A stretch of DNA of 64,000 nucleotides, from assembly GCF_900112845.1 (NCBI RefSeq), contig NZ_FONG01000008.1, positions 248,001-312,000 on the forward strand, read 5' to 3'. The notes under the pieces were generated by a model. That model did not search any database. It had not been told where the DNA came from and saw only the letters and a list, made by a program, of their open reading frames with translations. Below, piece after piece: positions 24,771 through 32,780 of the stretch (positions are counted from its first letter, which is position 1; each line of letters opens with the position of its first letter). This DNA comes from Actinacidiphila alni (GTDB taxonomy: Bacteria; Actinomycetota; Actinomycetes; Streptomycetales; Streptomycetaceae). Both the position numbers and the translations under genes were made by a program.

Positions 24771-26105
24771 TCAGGAAGTGGCGCCGGTCTCAGACCGGTT
24801 CTTGATCGGGTCCCAGTCGATGGGCTGGTAGGTGATCCAGGGCCAGGAACCGTGTCCCTGGCCCTGGCGGAGGAATTGCGGCCACTGGCGCTCATCGCGG
24901 GCGCCGCGCCAGGGCACCAGGCGCCGGGCGCGGTCCTCTTCGGCGCTGCGGTCGTCCTCGACGGGGCGGATGCCGTAGCCGAATTCGGGCCAGCGCATCC
25001 ACAAGCTGCTGCCGGCAGGGCGCAGGGCGCGCGGCCCGTACCCGGAGGCGTGCGGGGCGTGTGCCTCCATCAGCAGCGCGCACCGGGCAGTCGTACGGGC
25101 CTCGGTGAGCGCGACGGTGACCGCACGAGCGTGCTTCTCGTCGTTCGGGTCGCCGGAGTGGAGCTGGTAGATCGGGCCGATGACCAGGACGTCGGGCATG
25201 ACGGTCTCGACACGGCGCATGAGCCAGGCGCGGCCGTCGGCGCGGGTGAGGTCGACGCCTTCGGGACGGCAGTCGATCGCGAGCTGCCCGCGCTTGACGG
25301 GCATGTGCGCGGCGGCGGCCGTGTTCATCATCGGGCGGTACTGGCGGCGGGACTGGGATTCGCTGTTCTCGCAGTCGAGGACCAGGACGCGGGCGGGGCC
25401 GAGGGGGTTGGGGTCGTGGTGGAACGGGTGCAGGCCGGCGGCGAGGCAGACGGCGAGCTGCCGCATGAGGACGGACTTGCCGCCGCCTTCGCCGCCGGTG
25501 AGGATCAGCCGGTCCATGCGTTCCAGCAGGCCGGGGACGATCCAGTCGTGGGTCTCCTCGATGGCGAGGAAGTCCCACATGTCGAGGACGGGCTGGTCGT
25601 CGGCGGCGCGGCCGGCGTCGCGTACCTCGCGCGCCAGGGCGACGGCTTCCTCGGCCGCGTCTGTGGGCTCGATGCCGGGGTCGTAGCCGCGGGCGGCGAT
25701 CCGGCCGCCGGTCTCGATCAGTGTGCGGCGCAGGGCCAGGGCGCGGATGCGGTCGGCGTAGAGGGGCGCCGAGCTGGCGACGCCGGGGAGGCTGGAGAGG
25801 ACGCGGCTGAGGTAGAGCGGGCCGCCGATCCGCGTCAGGTCGCCTGTGCGCTGGAGTTCGGCGGTGAGGGTGATCAGGTCGATGGCCTCGGCGCGGTCGA
25901 GCAGGTTGCCGGTGGCGGTGTGGATGGTGGTGTGGGCGGGCCGGTAGAAGTCGGCGGGGGCGAGCAGTTGGTGGACGGCGCGCTGTTCGCGGGGCGGGGT
26001 GAGCATCAGGGCGGCGAGGTACGCCAGTTCGGTGTCGAGGTCGTGCGGCAGGGTGCGGTCGCCGGGGGCGTCCTCGTCGTACGGGGGCTGGTAGTCGTCG
26101 GTCAT
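24771..26105 (-). CDS. Replicative helicase/ATPase, DnaB-N plus RecA-like core
   Basis: 444 residues from MTDDYQPPYDEDAPGDRTLP. Residues about 20-150 match the DnaB N-terminal helical domain (DTELAYLAALMLTPPREQRA; ADFYRPAHTTIHTATGNLLD). The C-terminal ATPase has Walker A LTGGEGGGKSVLMRQL and Walker B MPDVLVIGPIYQL; it is of the AAA_25/RepA type rather than full DnaB. It is the phage's own helicase. Its ATG overlaps the stop of the initiator-like gene (TGATG), a classic initiator-helicase pair. Confidence 0.88.
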   Translation of the reverse strand: MTDDYQPPYDEDAPGDRTLPHDLDTELAYLAALMLTPPREQRAVHQLLAPADFYRPAHTTIHTATGNLLDRAEAIDLITLTAELQRTGDLTRIGGPLYLSRVLSSLPGVASSAPLYADRIRALALRRTLIETGGRIAARGYDPGIEPTDAAEEAVALAREVRDAGRAADDQPVLDMWDFLAIEETHDWIVPGLLERMDRLILTGGEGGGKSVLMRQLAVCLAAGLHPFHHDPNPLGPARVLVLDCENSESQSRRQYRPMMNTAAAAHMPVKRGQLAIDCRPEGVDLTRADGRAWLMRRVETVMPDVLVIGPIYQLHSGDPNDEKHARAVTVALTEARTTARCALLMEAHAPHASGYGPRALRPAGSSLWMRWPEFGYGIRPVEDDRSAEEDRARRLVPWRGARDERQWPQFLRQGQGHGSWPWITYQPIDWDPIKNRSETGATS

Positions 26106-26992
26106 CAGAAGATCCCTCGGTCTGCGTAGCTGTTGGGGTTCTGGCGGGCGCGGCTGGCGGCTTCGCGTTGCTGCTGCTCGCGCTCGGCTGTGGCCTTGAG
26201 GCGCAGCTGGTCGTAGCGCTCGCGGAGTTTGGGCATCGACATGACGTTGGCCCGCCAGAAGGGGTCGGCCTGGCACCAGTCGATGGCGCGGAGGATCTGA
26301 TCGACCTCTCGCTTGTCCTGGTCGATGAGCAGTCGGGCTGCGGTGCGCCAGCGGTCTGTGACGCGGGGGCGGCGGCTGCCGTTGGCCTCGATGCGGTCGG
26401 CGAGGTGGTTGCACACCTGCTCGACGTCTTCGCGTGGGGGGAGAGATCTTTTAGTAGTAGGGGGTTGAGGGGTAGGGGTCCCGTCCAGCGGGACACTGAC
26501 GTCCCGCCCAGCGGGACTCTGAGATTTTTCAGTGTCCTGTGGGGCGGGACTCTGAGATTCGGTCAGTGTCCCGGTCTGCGGGACACTGAACTTCCCTTTA
26601 GCGTCCCGTCCCACGGGACGCTGAGGGGTTTCAGTGTCCTGTGGGGCGGGACTCTGAGAGGTTTCGTCAGCGTCCCGCTCGACGGGACTCTGACGGTCGA
26701 GCGGCAGCAGTTCGTACTTCGCGGTGGCGTTCTTCTGGCCGGCCGCGACCTTCTTGAGGACTCCGGCGGCGACGAGGGATTTGAGCACCTCGTAGAGCTG
26801 CGTGCGGGACAGGGAGGCGCGGCGTCGTACGGTTGGGGACTGGACGCTCCCCCAGGTGATCCGGGTGTCGTCGTTCGCGTCTTCCGCCAGTACGGCCAGG
26901 AGCAGTCGCTCCCGGTGCGAGAGCGTCTGGGGTGCGTGGTCGAGCACCTCGACGATCAGGCGGATTCCCACGTGCGTGTGCCTCTCGGTCAT
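26105..26992 (-). CDS. Winged-helix replication initiator-like protein with embedded repeats
   Basis: 295 residues from MTERHTHVGIRLIVEVLDHA. Residues about 15-95 form a winged helix (RERLLLAVLAEDANDD; RASLSRTQLYEVLKSLVAAG). Residues about 100-180 are a low-complexity SQSP/SVP stretch made by the DNA repeat array. The C-terminal part is helical (REDVEQVCNHLADRIEANGS; LLIDQDKREVDQILRAIDWC). DNA-binding head, repeat-bearing middle and a helicase gene directly after it copy the plan of lambda O. The ribosome site is weak. Initiator function is inferred. Confidence 0.75.
   Translation of the reverse strand: MTERHTHVGIRLIVEVLDHAPQTLSHRERLLLAVLAEDANDDTRITWGSVQSPTVRRRASLSRTQLYEVLKSLVAAGVLKKVAAGQKNATAKYELLPLDRQSPVERDADETSQSPAPQDTETPQRPVGRDAKGKFSVPQTGTLTESQSPAPQDTEKSQSPAGRDVSVPLDGTPTPQPPTTKRSLPPREDVEQVCNHLADRIEANGSRRPRVTDRWRTAARLLIDQDKREVDQILRAIDWCQADPFWRANVMSMPKLRERYDQLRLKATAEREQQQREAASRARQNPNSYADRGIF
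26474..26693. repeat. Inverted-repeat array inside the initiator gene (candidate origin)
   Basis: Seven forward copies of NCGGGACNCTGA start at 26488, 26511, 26544, 26578, 26613, 26646 and 26682. Reverse copies TCAGNGTCC(CG) start at 26529, 26563, 26598, 26631 and 26667, with two weaker ones at 26474 and 26501. Forward spacing is 23, 33, 34, 35, 33 and 36 bp. The 34 and 35 bp steps change the reading frame (FSVP in copies 1 and 4, SQSP in the others) while the DNA motif is kept, so DNA or RNA structure seems to be what is conserved. Confidence 0.8.
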
Positions 26993-27207
26993 TGCTGCGA
27001 AGTTGGTAGAGATAGCCTCGGGCGCGTCCCACAACTCCACAAGATTTCGGCGAATTCCTACGCACTTCGATGCGCATAATTCCGTTGGCAATTGCAGGAC
27101 TGCCAATTGAATTAGCACCCGAATATCTCTTGTGGATTCGGCAGGGATATTCGCCTTGGCTGGTTCCGGTGCCCGGCGGCCGGTGGCATCCGCCGGGCAC
27201 CGGGGGT
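26993..27207 (-). promoter_or_regulatory. AT-rich upstream region of the initiator operon
   Basis: This 215-base gap is clearly poorer in G+C than its surroundings. It holds an inverted repeat TTGGCA-N10-TGCCAA (27085-27106) and several TTG-type -35 candidates on the minus strand. It is the natural place for the promoter of the initiator-helicase-ssb operon and for a regulator site. No gene is visible. Confidence 0.45.
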
Positions 27208-27507
27208 CTACGCGGGCGCGGGCTCCAGCTCGATGCCGGTCAGCTCCGTGTACAGGGCGCAGCAGGCGGCGCAGCCGCAGGTCTGGGGGCCGCTGTTCGT
27301 GCTCTCGCCCGCGAGCCTCTCGCCGGGCGGCACGATCCGCTCGACGGCGTTGCCCTTGACGTCGAACGTGGGCAGCAGCTCCGGCTCCTCGGTCCTGCGG
27401 CAGCGGGTGGTGCACCCGGCGCAGCCGCAGGACTGCTTGCCGTTCTTGTCGGTGGTGTGGCTGAGGTCGCCATGCCGGCACTTGCAGCGGTGTCCGATGC
27501 GGGCCAT
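27208..27507 (-). CDS. Cys-rich zinc-cluster protein
   Basis: 99 residues from MARIGHRCKCRHGDLSHTTD. Cys groups are CKCRHGD, CGCAGCTTRC and CGCAACCALY, enough for two zinc sites. The middle is a short strand-rich loop (TFDVKGNAVERIVPPGE). It lies just upstream of the replication promoter region. No catalytic motif; nucleic-acid or protein binding is likely. Confidence 0.65.
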   Translation of the reverse strand: MARIGHRCKCRHGDLSHTTDKNGKQSCGCAGCTTRCRRTEEPELLPTFDVKGNAVERIVPPGERLAGESTNSGPQTCGCAACCALYTELTGIELEPAPA

Positions 27508-27508
27508 G

Positions 27509-27727
27509 TCAGGTGTCCTTCCGGTGGGTGGTGATGGGCCGGTTGTCGTCACGGCGGCGGACGACGCCGGGCCGGGGATTCGGCCAGCCAGGGCCGGGCT
27601 GCGGCTTGGGGAGACCGAGGCGGGCCCACGGGCTGTGCCGGTCGCACAGCCAGCCCGCGGGGTAGAACCGTGCGCGGGTCAGGCTGTGCCGGGCCTCGGG
27701 GGTCTGGCACGGCGGCGGACGGCGCAT
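27509..27727 (-). CDS. Small Pro/Arg-rich protein
   Basis: 72 residues from MRRPPPCQTPEARHSLTRAR; the ATG overlaps the previous stop (TGATG). Cys and His are few (PCQTPEARH, LCDRHS), and the rest is Pro/Arg-rich (GLPKPQPGPGWPNPRPG). Coupling supports expression. Unknown function. Confidence 0.55.
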   Translation of the reverse strand: MRRPPPCQTPEARHSLTRARFYPAGWLCDRHSPWARLGLPKPQPGPGWPNPRPGVVRRRDDNRPITTHRKDT

Positions 27728-28116
27728 CACGCCGCAGCCGTCTTCCGTGCCAGCCGCCGCGCCCTGCGGGCGGCGTAAGAGATCCGGTGTGCCTCACGGC
27801 ACGGATCGCACCGGCAGGCGTAGTTCTTGTAGGTCAAGGCCCGGCCGTGTCCGGCTCGGTCCGCGGCCTTCGGGTCTTTGCGGACGCGCGCCCGCCACTC
27901 CCGGCACTGCGCGGTTGCGGCAGCCCTGCACTCGTCGCACCGGCAGCCCTGCTGATACGTCGTTACGGCCCCGTGGCCACGGTCGACCCTCGGCCGGCCC
28001 TCGCGACCTGCGGGCTCGGGCAGAAGTCCGAGCATGGCGAGCACGCTGCGGCACTCGGCGACGTCCTCGGCGCGGGCAGCGACAGCGAGCTGTGCCCGTC
28101 GGGTAGCGGTGCTCAT
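27727..28116 (-). CDS. Duplicated HG...CRCxxCR zinc-motif protein
   Basis: 129 residues. Two copies of one motif are seen: HGAVTTYQQGCRCDECRAAA and HGRALTYKNYACRCDPCREA, each His-Gly then Cys-x-Cys-x-x-Cys. This repeat is widespread in actinophage proteins with no known role. The ATG overlaps the UvrD-like helicase stop (ATGA). Confidence 0.75.
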   Translation of the reverse strand: MSTATRRAQLAVAARAEDVAECRSVLAMLGLLPEPAGREGRPRVDRGHGAVTTYQQGCRCDECRAAATAQCREWRARVRKDPKAADRAGHGRALTYKNYACRCDPCREAHRISYAARRARRLARKTAAA

Positions 28117-29582
28117 CCGGTCACCGCCGTAATGGTGTCGATCCAGGCGAGGGCGTCGCAGTCGAGCTGCTGCCGGGCCCGGGTGACGGCGACGTACGCG
28201 AGTCGGGCCTCTTCGCGGCGCAGGACGCGCAGACCGGTCTCAGGGTCCGGCTTGGGCGGTTGGAAATCGTGGTGGATCTGGACCTTCGGCCACTCGCGGC
28301 CCTTGGCCTTGTGCACCGTGCTCACGACCAGCTCGGCGGCGTCCTCGGAGGCGAGCGCGTCGGCCGCGCCGATGATGGATTTCGTGCCGTAGTCGTCGAT
28401 CAGCTTCACCAGGACGCGCAGACTGCCGTCCTCTTCCTCGGCGTACTCGCGTACCGCCGCCCAGCTGTCGAACGCGATGAAGTCCGGGTGGTCGGTGGTG
28501 CGCCCGGACTGCAACGCCTCGGCGGCCCAGGCGAGCTTCTTCAGCTCGATGCCGCCGCCGACGAGCGCCGTTTTGCGGCCGGCGCCGATGGCCTCCATGA
28601 CGATGCCGACTGCGCCGCCGTTGGTGCGGCACAGCACGGCGTCCGGTTCTTCGACGGGGCCGACGACGGATTCGGCGGTGGGCCAGCCGGTCAGGCGCAG
28701 CGGCGTACCGACGTGGTAGAGCCAGGCGTTGGCCTCGTCGGCGATCGGCTGCCCGAAGCGGAACGACTGGGACAGCGTGCGGACTTCGGCGCCCAGCTCC
28801 CGCTCGAACGTCGCGAGGGCGTCCTTGGCGCCGCGCCACTCGTAGATCTGCTGAGCGCTGTCGCCCACGGCGATCCGCTGGGAGTGCTCCTGGTCGAGCA
28901 GCACGCGGGCGAGCACGTCGTTGGTGTCCTGCGCCTCGTCGAGCAGCACCACGTCGGATTCGATCCGGGGGTGGCTGAGCGCCCAGATTTTCAAGTAGTG
29001 GTCGTGCGACATTTTCAGCGCACCGTCGTCGCCACTGGTGATGTCCGACCACGCCAGGCGGGCCACGGGCAGGACCAGTTCAGCGATCCGGTCGCGGGTC
29101 TCGGGCGCGGTGAGGTTGTCGTAGCGGGGCACGTGACGGCGGGCGATCTCGTCGTCGGCGCCGTGGCAGAACCGGCCAAGGGTGTCGAGCGCCATCCGCA
29201 TCACGACCTTGGACGTGAGGGCGTGCTGCTTGCCCTGGTCGGTAAGGACGCGCTGCACACCGCCGGTCAGCCGCTCGATGCCGAGGGCCTTGGCGGCGTC
29301 GAGGGCGGTCTGCACGGGCCGTTGGATGCGCGGCAGGTAGCGCGGATCGAACGCCAGGCCGTGACCGGTCTTCGCGACGACGTTGCCGGGGAAGCTGCGC
29401 TTCGCGTCGGCCGCGATCGAGCGGTTGTAGGCGATGTACGTCATCGAGCGGCGCGGGTCGCTCTTGGCGATCAGCTTCAGCGTGCTGCTCTTGCCGCAGC
29501 CGGCCCCGGCCTGGAGCACCAGGTCGAGCCCGTCGCCGTACGTGGCGATCGCCTCGGCCTGCTCGGGGGTGGGGTCCACCAT
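28113..29582 (-). CDS. UvrD/Rep-type SF1 helicase
   Basis: 489 residues from the ATG with a perfect AGGAGG. Motifs in order: PTPEQAEAIATYGDGLDLVL (Q motif), AGAGCGKS at about 25-32 (I), SDVVLLDEAQDTND (II), IAVGDSAQQIYEWRG (III), LSQSFRFGQPI (IV), VVSTVHKAKGREWPKVQIH (V) and EEARLAYVAVTRARQQL (VI). It is a compact but complete 3'-5' helicase, probably acting in phage replication or recombination with the Sak4-like gene just upstream. Confidence 0.94.
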   Translation of the reverse strand: MVDPTPEQAEAIATYGDGLDLVLQAGAGCGKSSTLKLIAKSDPRRSMTYIAYNRSIAADAKRSFPGNVVAKTGHGLAFDPRYLPRIQRPVQTALDAAKALGIERLTGGVQRVLTDQGKQHALTSKVVMRMALDTLGRFCHGADDEIARRHVPRYDNLTAPETRDRIAELVLPVARLAWSDITSGDDGALKMSHDHYLKIWALSHPRIESDVVLLDEAQDTNDVLARVLLDQEHSQRIAVGDSAQQIYEWRGAKDALATFERELGAEVRTLSQSFRFGQPIADEANAWLYHVGTPLRLTGWPTAESVVGPVEEPDAVLCRTNGGAVGIVMEAIGAGRKTALVGGGIELKKLAWAAEALQSGRTTDHPDFIAFDSWAAVREYAEEEDGSLRVLVKLIDDYGTKSIIGAADALASEDAAELVVSTVHKAKGREWPKVQIHHDFQPPKPDPETGLRVLRREEARLAYVAVTRARQQLDCDALAWIDTITAVTG

Positions 29583-29607
29583 CGGGTGCACCTCCTCTCT
29601 GGGTGGT

Positions 29608-29643
29608 GCGGGCCCGGCACAGGGGAAGGGGTGCCGGGCCCGC
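29608..29643 (-). terminator. Strong GC hairpin between recombinase and helicase genes
   Basis: 13-bp perfect arms (29608-29620 and 29631-29643) with a 10-base purine loop and no T-run. Likely partial termination or mRNA stability element. Confidence 0.5.
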
Positions 29644-29654
29644 GGGATGGTGGA

Positions 29655-30887
29655 TCAGGCGGCCGGGGTGAACTCGGCGGCGAGCTTGTCGAGGGTCGCG
29701 GCGAAGCGCTCGCGCCCGCCGTCACCGTCGAACGCGGCGAGCGTGTCGATCAGCTCTGCGCCGTCGTTGAAGCTCAGTTCGTTCATCGAACCGACCGGGT
29801 GGCCGAGCAGCAGCCCGACGACCCGCAGCCGCTCCGTACGGTCCTCGGGGCCGCCGACCGCCTTCAGCAGCGCGAAGATCTTCCGCATCATCTGCGGGCT
29901 GATCGCGTCGCTGCCGGTCCGCGCGGGCGACGGCGCCTCGTCCTCTTTACGTGTTCCGTGTGCCGGGGTCGTCGGTGAGGAAGACGCCGCGGGCGCCGAC
30001 GGCCTAAGCGCGATCCCCACCGCCTTGATGGCCTCGCCGAGCGGCATCGCCTCGCCCGTCACCGGGTGCGCGGCAGGAGCGCCCAGCAGGCCACGGCGCT
30101 CGGCCCGGCCATGGATCTCCAGAGCACCCTGATACGTCAGCCCCTCGGCCCGCAGCTCGTCGAGGAACACCGCGACCGGATCGACGCCCTGGCCGAGCTG
30201 CTCCAGGATCACCTCGCCGATGTCCTCGCCCGGGTGATGCACGACGAGGCCGGTCAACGGCTCGTACCGGGTCTTGGTCACGGTGGCGGTGCCCTCGACC
30301 ATGTCCATCACGACGTCGAGTTCGTACTCCGCGCCCTCGCGCTGCACCGCCTTGACGCCGACCTTGGTCACCTTCTTGCCCTCGATCACGTAGTCGCCCT
30401 TGGTGCGCATGGTGACGATCAGGTGACCGCGGTAGTTGAGCAGGGCGTCGAGCATCTGCTGCTCGATCGGGTTGCCGGTGCGCCAGCCGCCGAAGGTGCC
30501 GCCGGAGCCCTTCGCGGATCCGGCTTCCTCGACGATCTCCAGCAGGCCGCCGCGCCCGTTCCAGAAGTGGGACCAGGAGTCGACGATGAGGACCTCGATC
30601 TGCGCGTCCTCGGCGGCGCGTACGGCCTGGACGAGGTTGCGGGGGTCGTGGGTGTCCATCGGCATGTGGCCGAACTCGTGGCCGCCGAGGTCGGGTCGGC
30701 CGGGCACGGTGGCGTATTTCTTGGCCGAGCCGCGCTCCGTGTCGACGACGCCGATCGGTCCGCCCTTGGCGAGGCCCTGCGCGATCCTGAGCGCCGTCTT
30801 GGTCTTGCCGGAACCGGCCGGTCCTTGAAGCCCGATGCGGGCTTTGGCCTGCTCGCGGGTGGCGGGAGCGAAGGTGAAGGTGGTCAC
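29655..30887 (-). CDS. Sak4-like RecA-fold ATPase (annealing recombinase)
   Basis: 410 residues from a GTG overlapping the upstream stop. Walker A IGLQGPAGSGKTKTALRIAQ at about 19-38, an acidic site GPIGVVDTERGSAKKY, and Walker B EVLIVDSWSHFWNG. This is the small AAA_24/Sak4 type that pairs with phage SSB to anneal strands. After about residue 250 there is a helical extension and a second helical domain (SPQMMRKIFALLKAVGGPED). The fused tail may bind the helicase or SSB. Confidence 0.85.
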   Translation of the reverse strand: MTTFTFAPATREQAKARIGLQGPAGSGKTKTALRIAQGLAKGGPIGVVDTERGSAKKYATVPGRPDLGGHEFGHMPMDTHDPRNLVQAVRAAEDAQIEVLIVDSWSHFWNGRGGLLEIVEEAGSAKGSGGTFGGWRTGNPIEQQMLDALLNYRGHLIVTMRTKGDYVIEGKKVTKVGVKAVQREGAEYELDVVMDMVEGTATVTKTRYEPLTGLVVHHPGEDIGEVILEQLGQGVDPVAVFLDELRAEGLTYQGALEIHGRAERRGLLGAPAAHPVTGEAMPLGEAIKAVGIALRPSAPAASSSPTTPAHGTRKEDEAPSPARTGSDAISPQMMRKIFALLKAVGGPEDRTERLRVVGLLLGHPVGSMNELSFNDGAELIDTLAAFDGDGGRERFAATLDKLAAEFTPAA

Positions 30888-31141
30888 TGGTTCTCACCGA
30901 CCTTGTCGTCCGCGACGGCGCTGGCGGCGTTGCGCCAGGCGTTGTAGTCCTCGATCGGCATGCCGTCGTACGCGCCCGCGTCGGCCAGCGCCGTGGCGGC
31001 GGCCAGGGCGAGGGTGGCGTGGGCCGCAGCCTCGGTGGCGAATGCGGTGCCGGTGATCGGGTCGCCTCCGTCGCCGTACGTGTAGTGGTGGGCTCGGTCG
31101 AGCAGGCGCTCGGCCTCGCGGTAGTGCTCGGGTCCGGTCAT
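30884..31141 (-). CDS. Small helical phage protein
   Basis: 85 residues, MTGPEHYREAERLLDRAHHY onward, AAGGGGA 5 bases upstream. It has an all-helical pattern with an Ala-rich centre (AAAHATLALAAATALADAGA). Proteins that open this way occur commonly in Streptomyces phages. It is coupled to the Sak4-like gene (GTGA). Function unknown. Confidence 0.7.
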   Translation of the reverse strand: MTGPEHYREAERLLDRAHHYTYGDGGDPITGTAFATEAAAHATLALAAATALADAGAYDGMPIEDYNAWRNAASAVADDKVGENQ

Positions 31142-31266
31142 CGGTTCCCCTTGGGTGTGGTGTTGCGGCGGCGGTCGGGCCGCACGGACTGGTGCCGGTA
31201 ACCGGCGACTGCGGCGAGGACGTTGAAGGCGATGACGGCGCCGATGACGATCAAGGCGGTGCTCAT
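31138..31266 (-). CDS. 42-residue single-helix membrane protein
   Basis: ATG at 31266 overlaps the upstream stop and its own stop overlaps the next ATG. The product is MSTALIVIGAVIAFNVLAAV, AGYRHQ, then a basic tail SVRPDRRRNTTPKGNR: one membrane helix and a positive cytoplasmic end. Double coupling makes translation very likely. Confidence 0.65.
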   Translation of the reverse strand: MSTALIVIGAVIAFNVLAAVAGYRHQSVRPDRRRNTTPKGNR

Positions 31267-31490
31267 CGGCTGCTCCCGTCGCGCTGGGCGGGAATGTGGC
31301 CGAGCAGTCTGCGGGCGTCACGGTGGGCGCGGGCGGGCGCCTCGCGGTACACCCCGGCCGGCGGGACGTGCAGGGCCTCGTGCGCGCGGGCCAGCTCGAC
31401 ACGGGCCTCGGCGCGGCGGCGACGCTGGTCGTCCAGGCCGCCGACGACGAAGACCACGAGCACGGCGGCACCGAGGTAGACGAGCCACAT
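31263..31490 (-). CDS. Small membrane-anchored basic protein
   Basis: 75 residues from MWLVYLGAAVLVVFVVGGLD, one N-terminal transmembrane helix, then a charged helix (QRRRRAEARVELARAHEALH). TGATG overlap upstream and ATGA overlap downstream. Together with the 42-residue gene it forms a pair of single-span proteins in the early operon. Confidence 0.65.
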   Translation of the reverse strand: MWLVYLGAAVLVVFVVGGLDDQRRRRAEARVELARAHEALHVPPAGVYREAPARAHRDARRLLGHIPAQRDGSSR

Positions 31491-32140
31491 CACGGGCGCT
31501 CACCCGCCTCGGCGAGCGCGGCGTCGAGCGCCTGCTCCCGCGTCCAGCGGAAGATCTGCTCGTCCAGCAGCCCGTGCGTCGGCTGCCAGCCGTCCGGCGT
31601 CCACGCCTCGCGGCCGTGGAACGGGCTCGTCGTCACCGCCCACAGCCGGTCACCGACCGCCGACGGCCGCACGCGCAGGCGCCCACGGGTCTTGGTGGCG
31701 ATCCGGTACTCGGTGACGAACTGGGCCTCGGCCAGCAGCTCCGCGACGCGCTCGCGCTCGGCGTTGGCGACCTTCTCCAGTTCGACGCGCTTCTGCTCTA
31801 GAGCGGCGACCGTGCCGACCGCCTCGCCGTATGCGCGCTTGTTGCTCTTGGCGACCGAGGTGAGGGTGTCGACCCGGTCAGCGAATTGGTCGCGCTCCGA
31901 CCGCAGTCCCTCGACCTCGGCCTCTGCATCGAGCAGACGGCGCAGCACGGGTGCGGCCTTCTCGCCCATGTACGCAGCAAGGTTGAGGCAGAAGATGTCC
32001 TCCCACGTCGGGTGGGAGTGGCCGCGCCGGTCGGCGATGGACTTGCCGAAGGATTCCAGCAGGCCGTCAGTCGCAGGCTTCGCGTCACCGAGCTGCGCGA
32101 GGATCGTGGCCCGCTGTTCCGGGCTCAGCGGGGCGTTCAC
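31490..32140 (-). CDS. Coiled-coil early phage protein
   Basis: 216 residues from a GTG (VNAPLSPEQRATILAQLGDA). The N-terminal part (PTWEDIFCLNLAAYMGEKAA) precedes a long coiled coil (LLDAEAEVEGLRSERDQFAD through ALEQKRVELEKVANAERERV). The C-terminal 60 residues are beta-like with many Trp (LWAVTTSPFHGREAWTPDGW). Similar proteins are frequent in Streptomyces prophages; role unknown. Confidence 0.65.
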   Translation of the reverse strand: MNAPLSPEQRATILAQLGDAKPATDGLLESFGKSIADRRGHSHPTWEDIFCLNLAAYMGEKAAPVLRRLLDAEAEVEGLRSERDQFADRVDTLTSVAKSNKRAYGEAVGTVAALEQKRVELEKVANAERERVAELLAEAQFVTEYRIATKTRGRLRVRPSAVGDRLWAVTTSPFHGREAWTPDGWQPTHGLLDEQIFRWTREQALDAALAEAGERP

Positions 32141-32688
32141 AGGGCACCGCCCGTCTCCGCGTCGGCGGCGGCGCGCGGCCCCGGGACAAGCCCGGTCCGC
32201 TCCGCCCACGCCTCGGGAGTCTCGGCGATCCCGGCGGCGACGTCGGCCGCAAAGCTGGCCTCGGCCAGCGGCATCACCTGCGTGACCGCCTCTGCCGCCT
32301 GGTGCCGCGCCTCCATGTCCGCGGCGCGGGCCCGACGCTCGGCGTCCTCCTGCGGCGACAGCGCCGCGCGGTCCGGCAGCAGCGGGGTCGAGCCGTAGAC
32401 CTTCACCGGGACGCCCGCCACGATCGTGTCGAACTGGATCGAGGTGTAGTCGGAGTACCTGTCCAGGTGCACAGCGTCCGCCGGGACCTGGAGCGCGACG
32501 CGCCACGCCTCGACGTCCGCCCCCTTGTCCATCTGGAGGCTGATGGCGTTGGTCAGGTGACGGTGTCCCACCATGTACGCCGAAGGGAGTTCGGGGAACG
32601 TGGTGGCCAGGTAGGTGAGGGCCAGGAGCACGGGTCGCTGCTCGCCGATCGTGGCGAGCCGCCCCGGGTAGGTAGGCTGTTCGGACAT
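32137..32688 (-). CDS. Hypothetical early phage protein
   Basis: 183 residues from MSEQPTYPGRLATIGEQRPV. The first 100 residues look like a small alpha/beta domain (LLALTYLATTFPELPSAYMV; VAGVPVKVYGSTPLLPDRAA), followed by a helical Ala/Glu-rich tail. GTGA overlap with the next gene. No family recognised. Confidence 0.65.
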   Translation of the reverse strand: MSEQPTYPGRLATIGEQRPVLLALTYLATTFPELPSAYMVGHRHLTNAISLQMDKGADVEAWRVALQVPADAVHLDRYSDYTSIQFDTIVAGVPVKVYGSTPLLPDRAALSPQEDAERRARAADMEARHQAAEAVTQVMPLAEASFAADVAAGIAETPEAWAERTGLVPGPRAAADAETGGAL

Positions 32689-32780
32689 GGCGAAACCTCT
32701 CTGATCTGCGTAGGTGGGTGAGGTGGAGCCGTGGGGGTCGTTCCGGATGGCCGTCCGGGCGGCCCCTCTGTGCGTCGGGG

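Noticed and set aside
26474..26693. Repeat array considered as a CRISPR array
   Set aside because: Units are about 34 bp with inverted halves and no unique spacers of constant length, and they lie within a coding frame.
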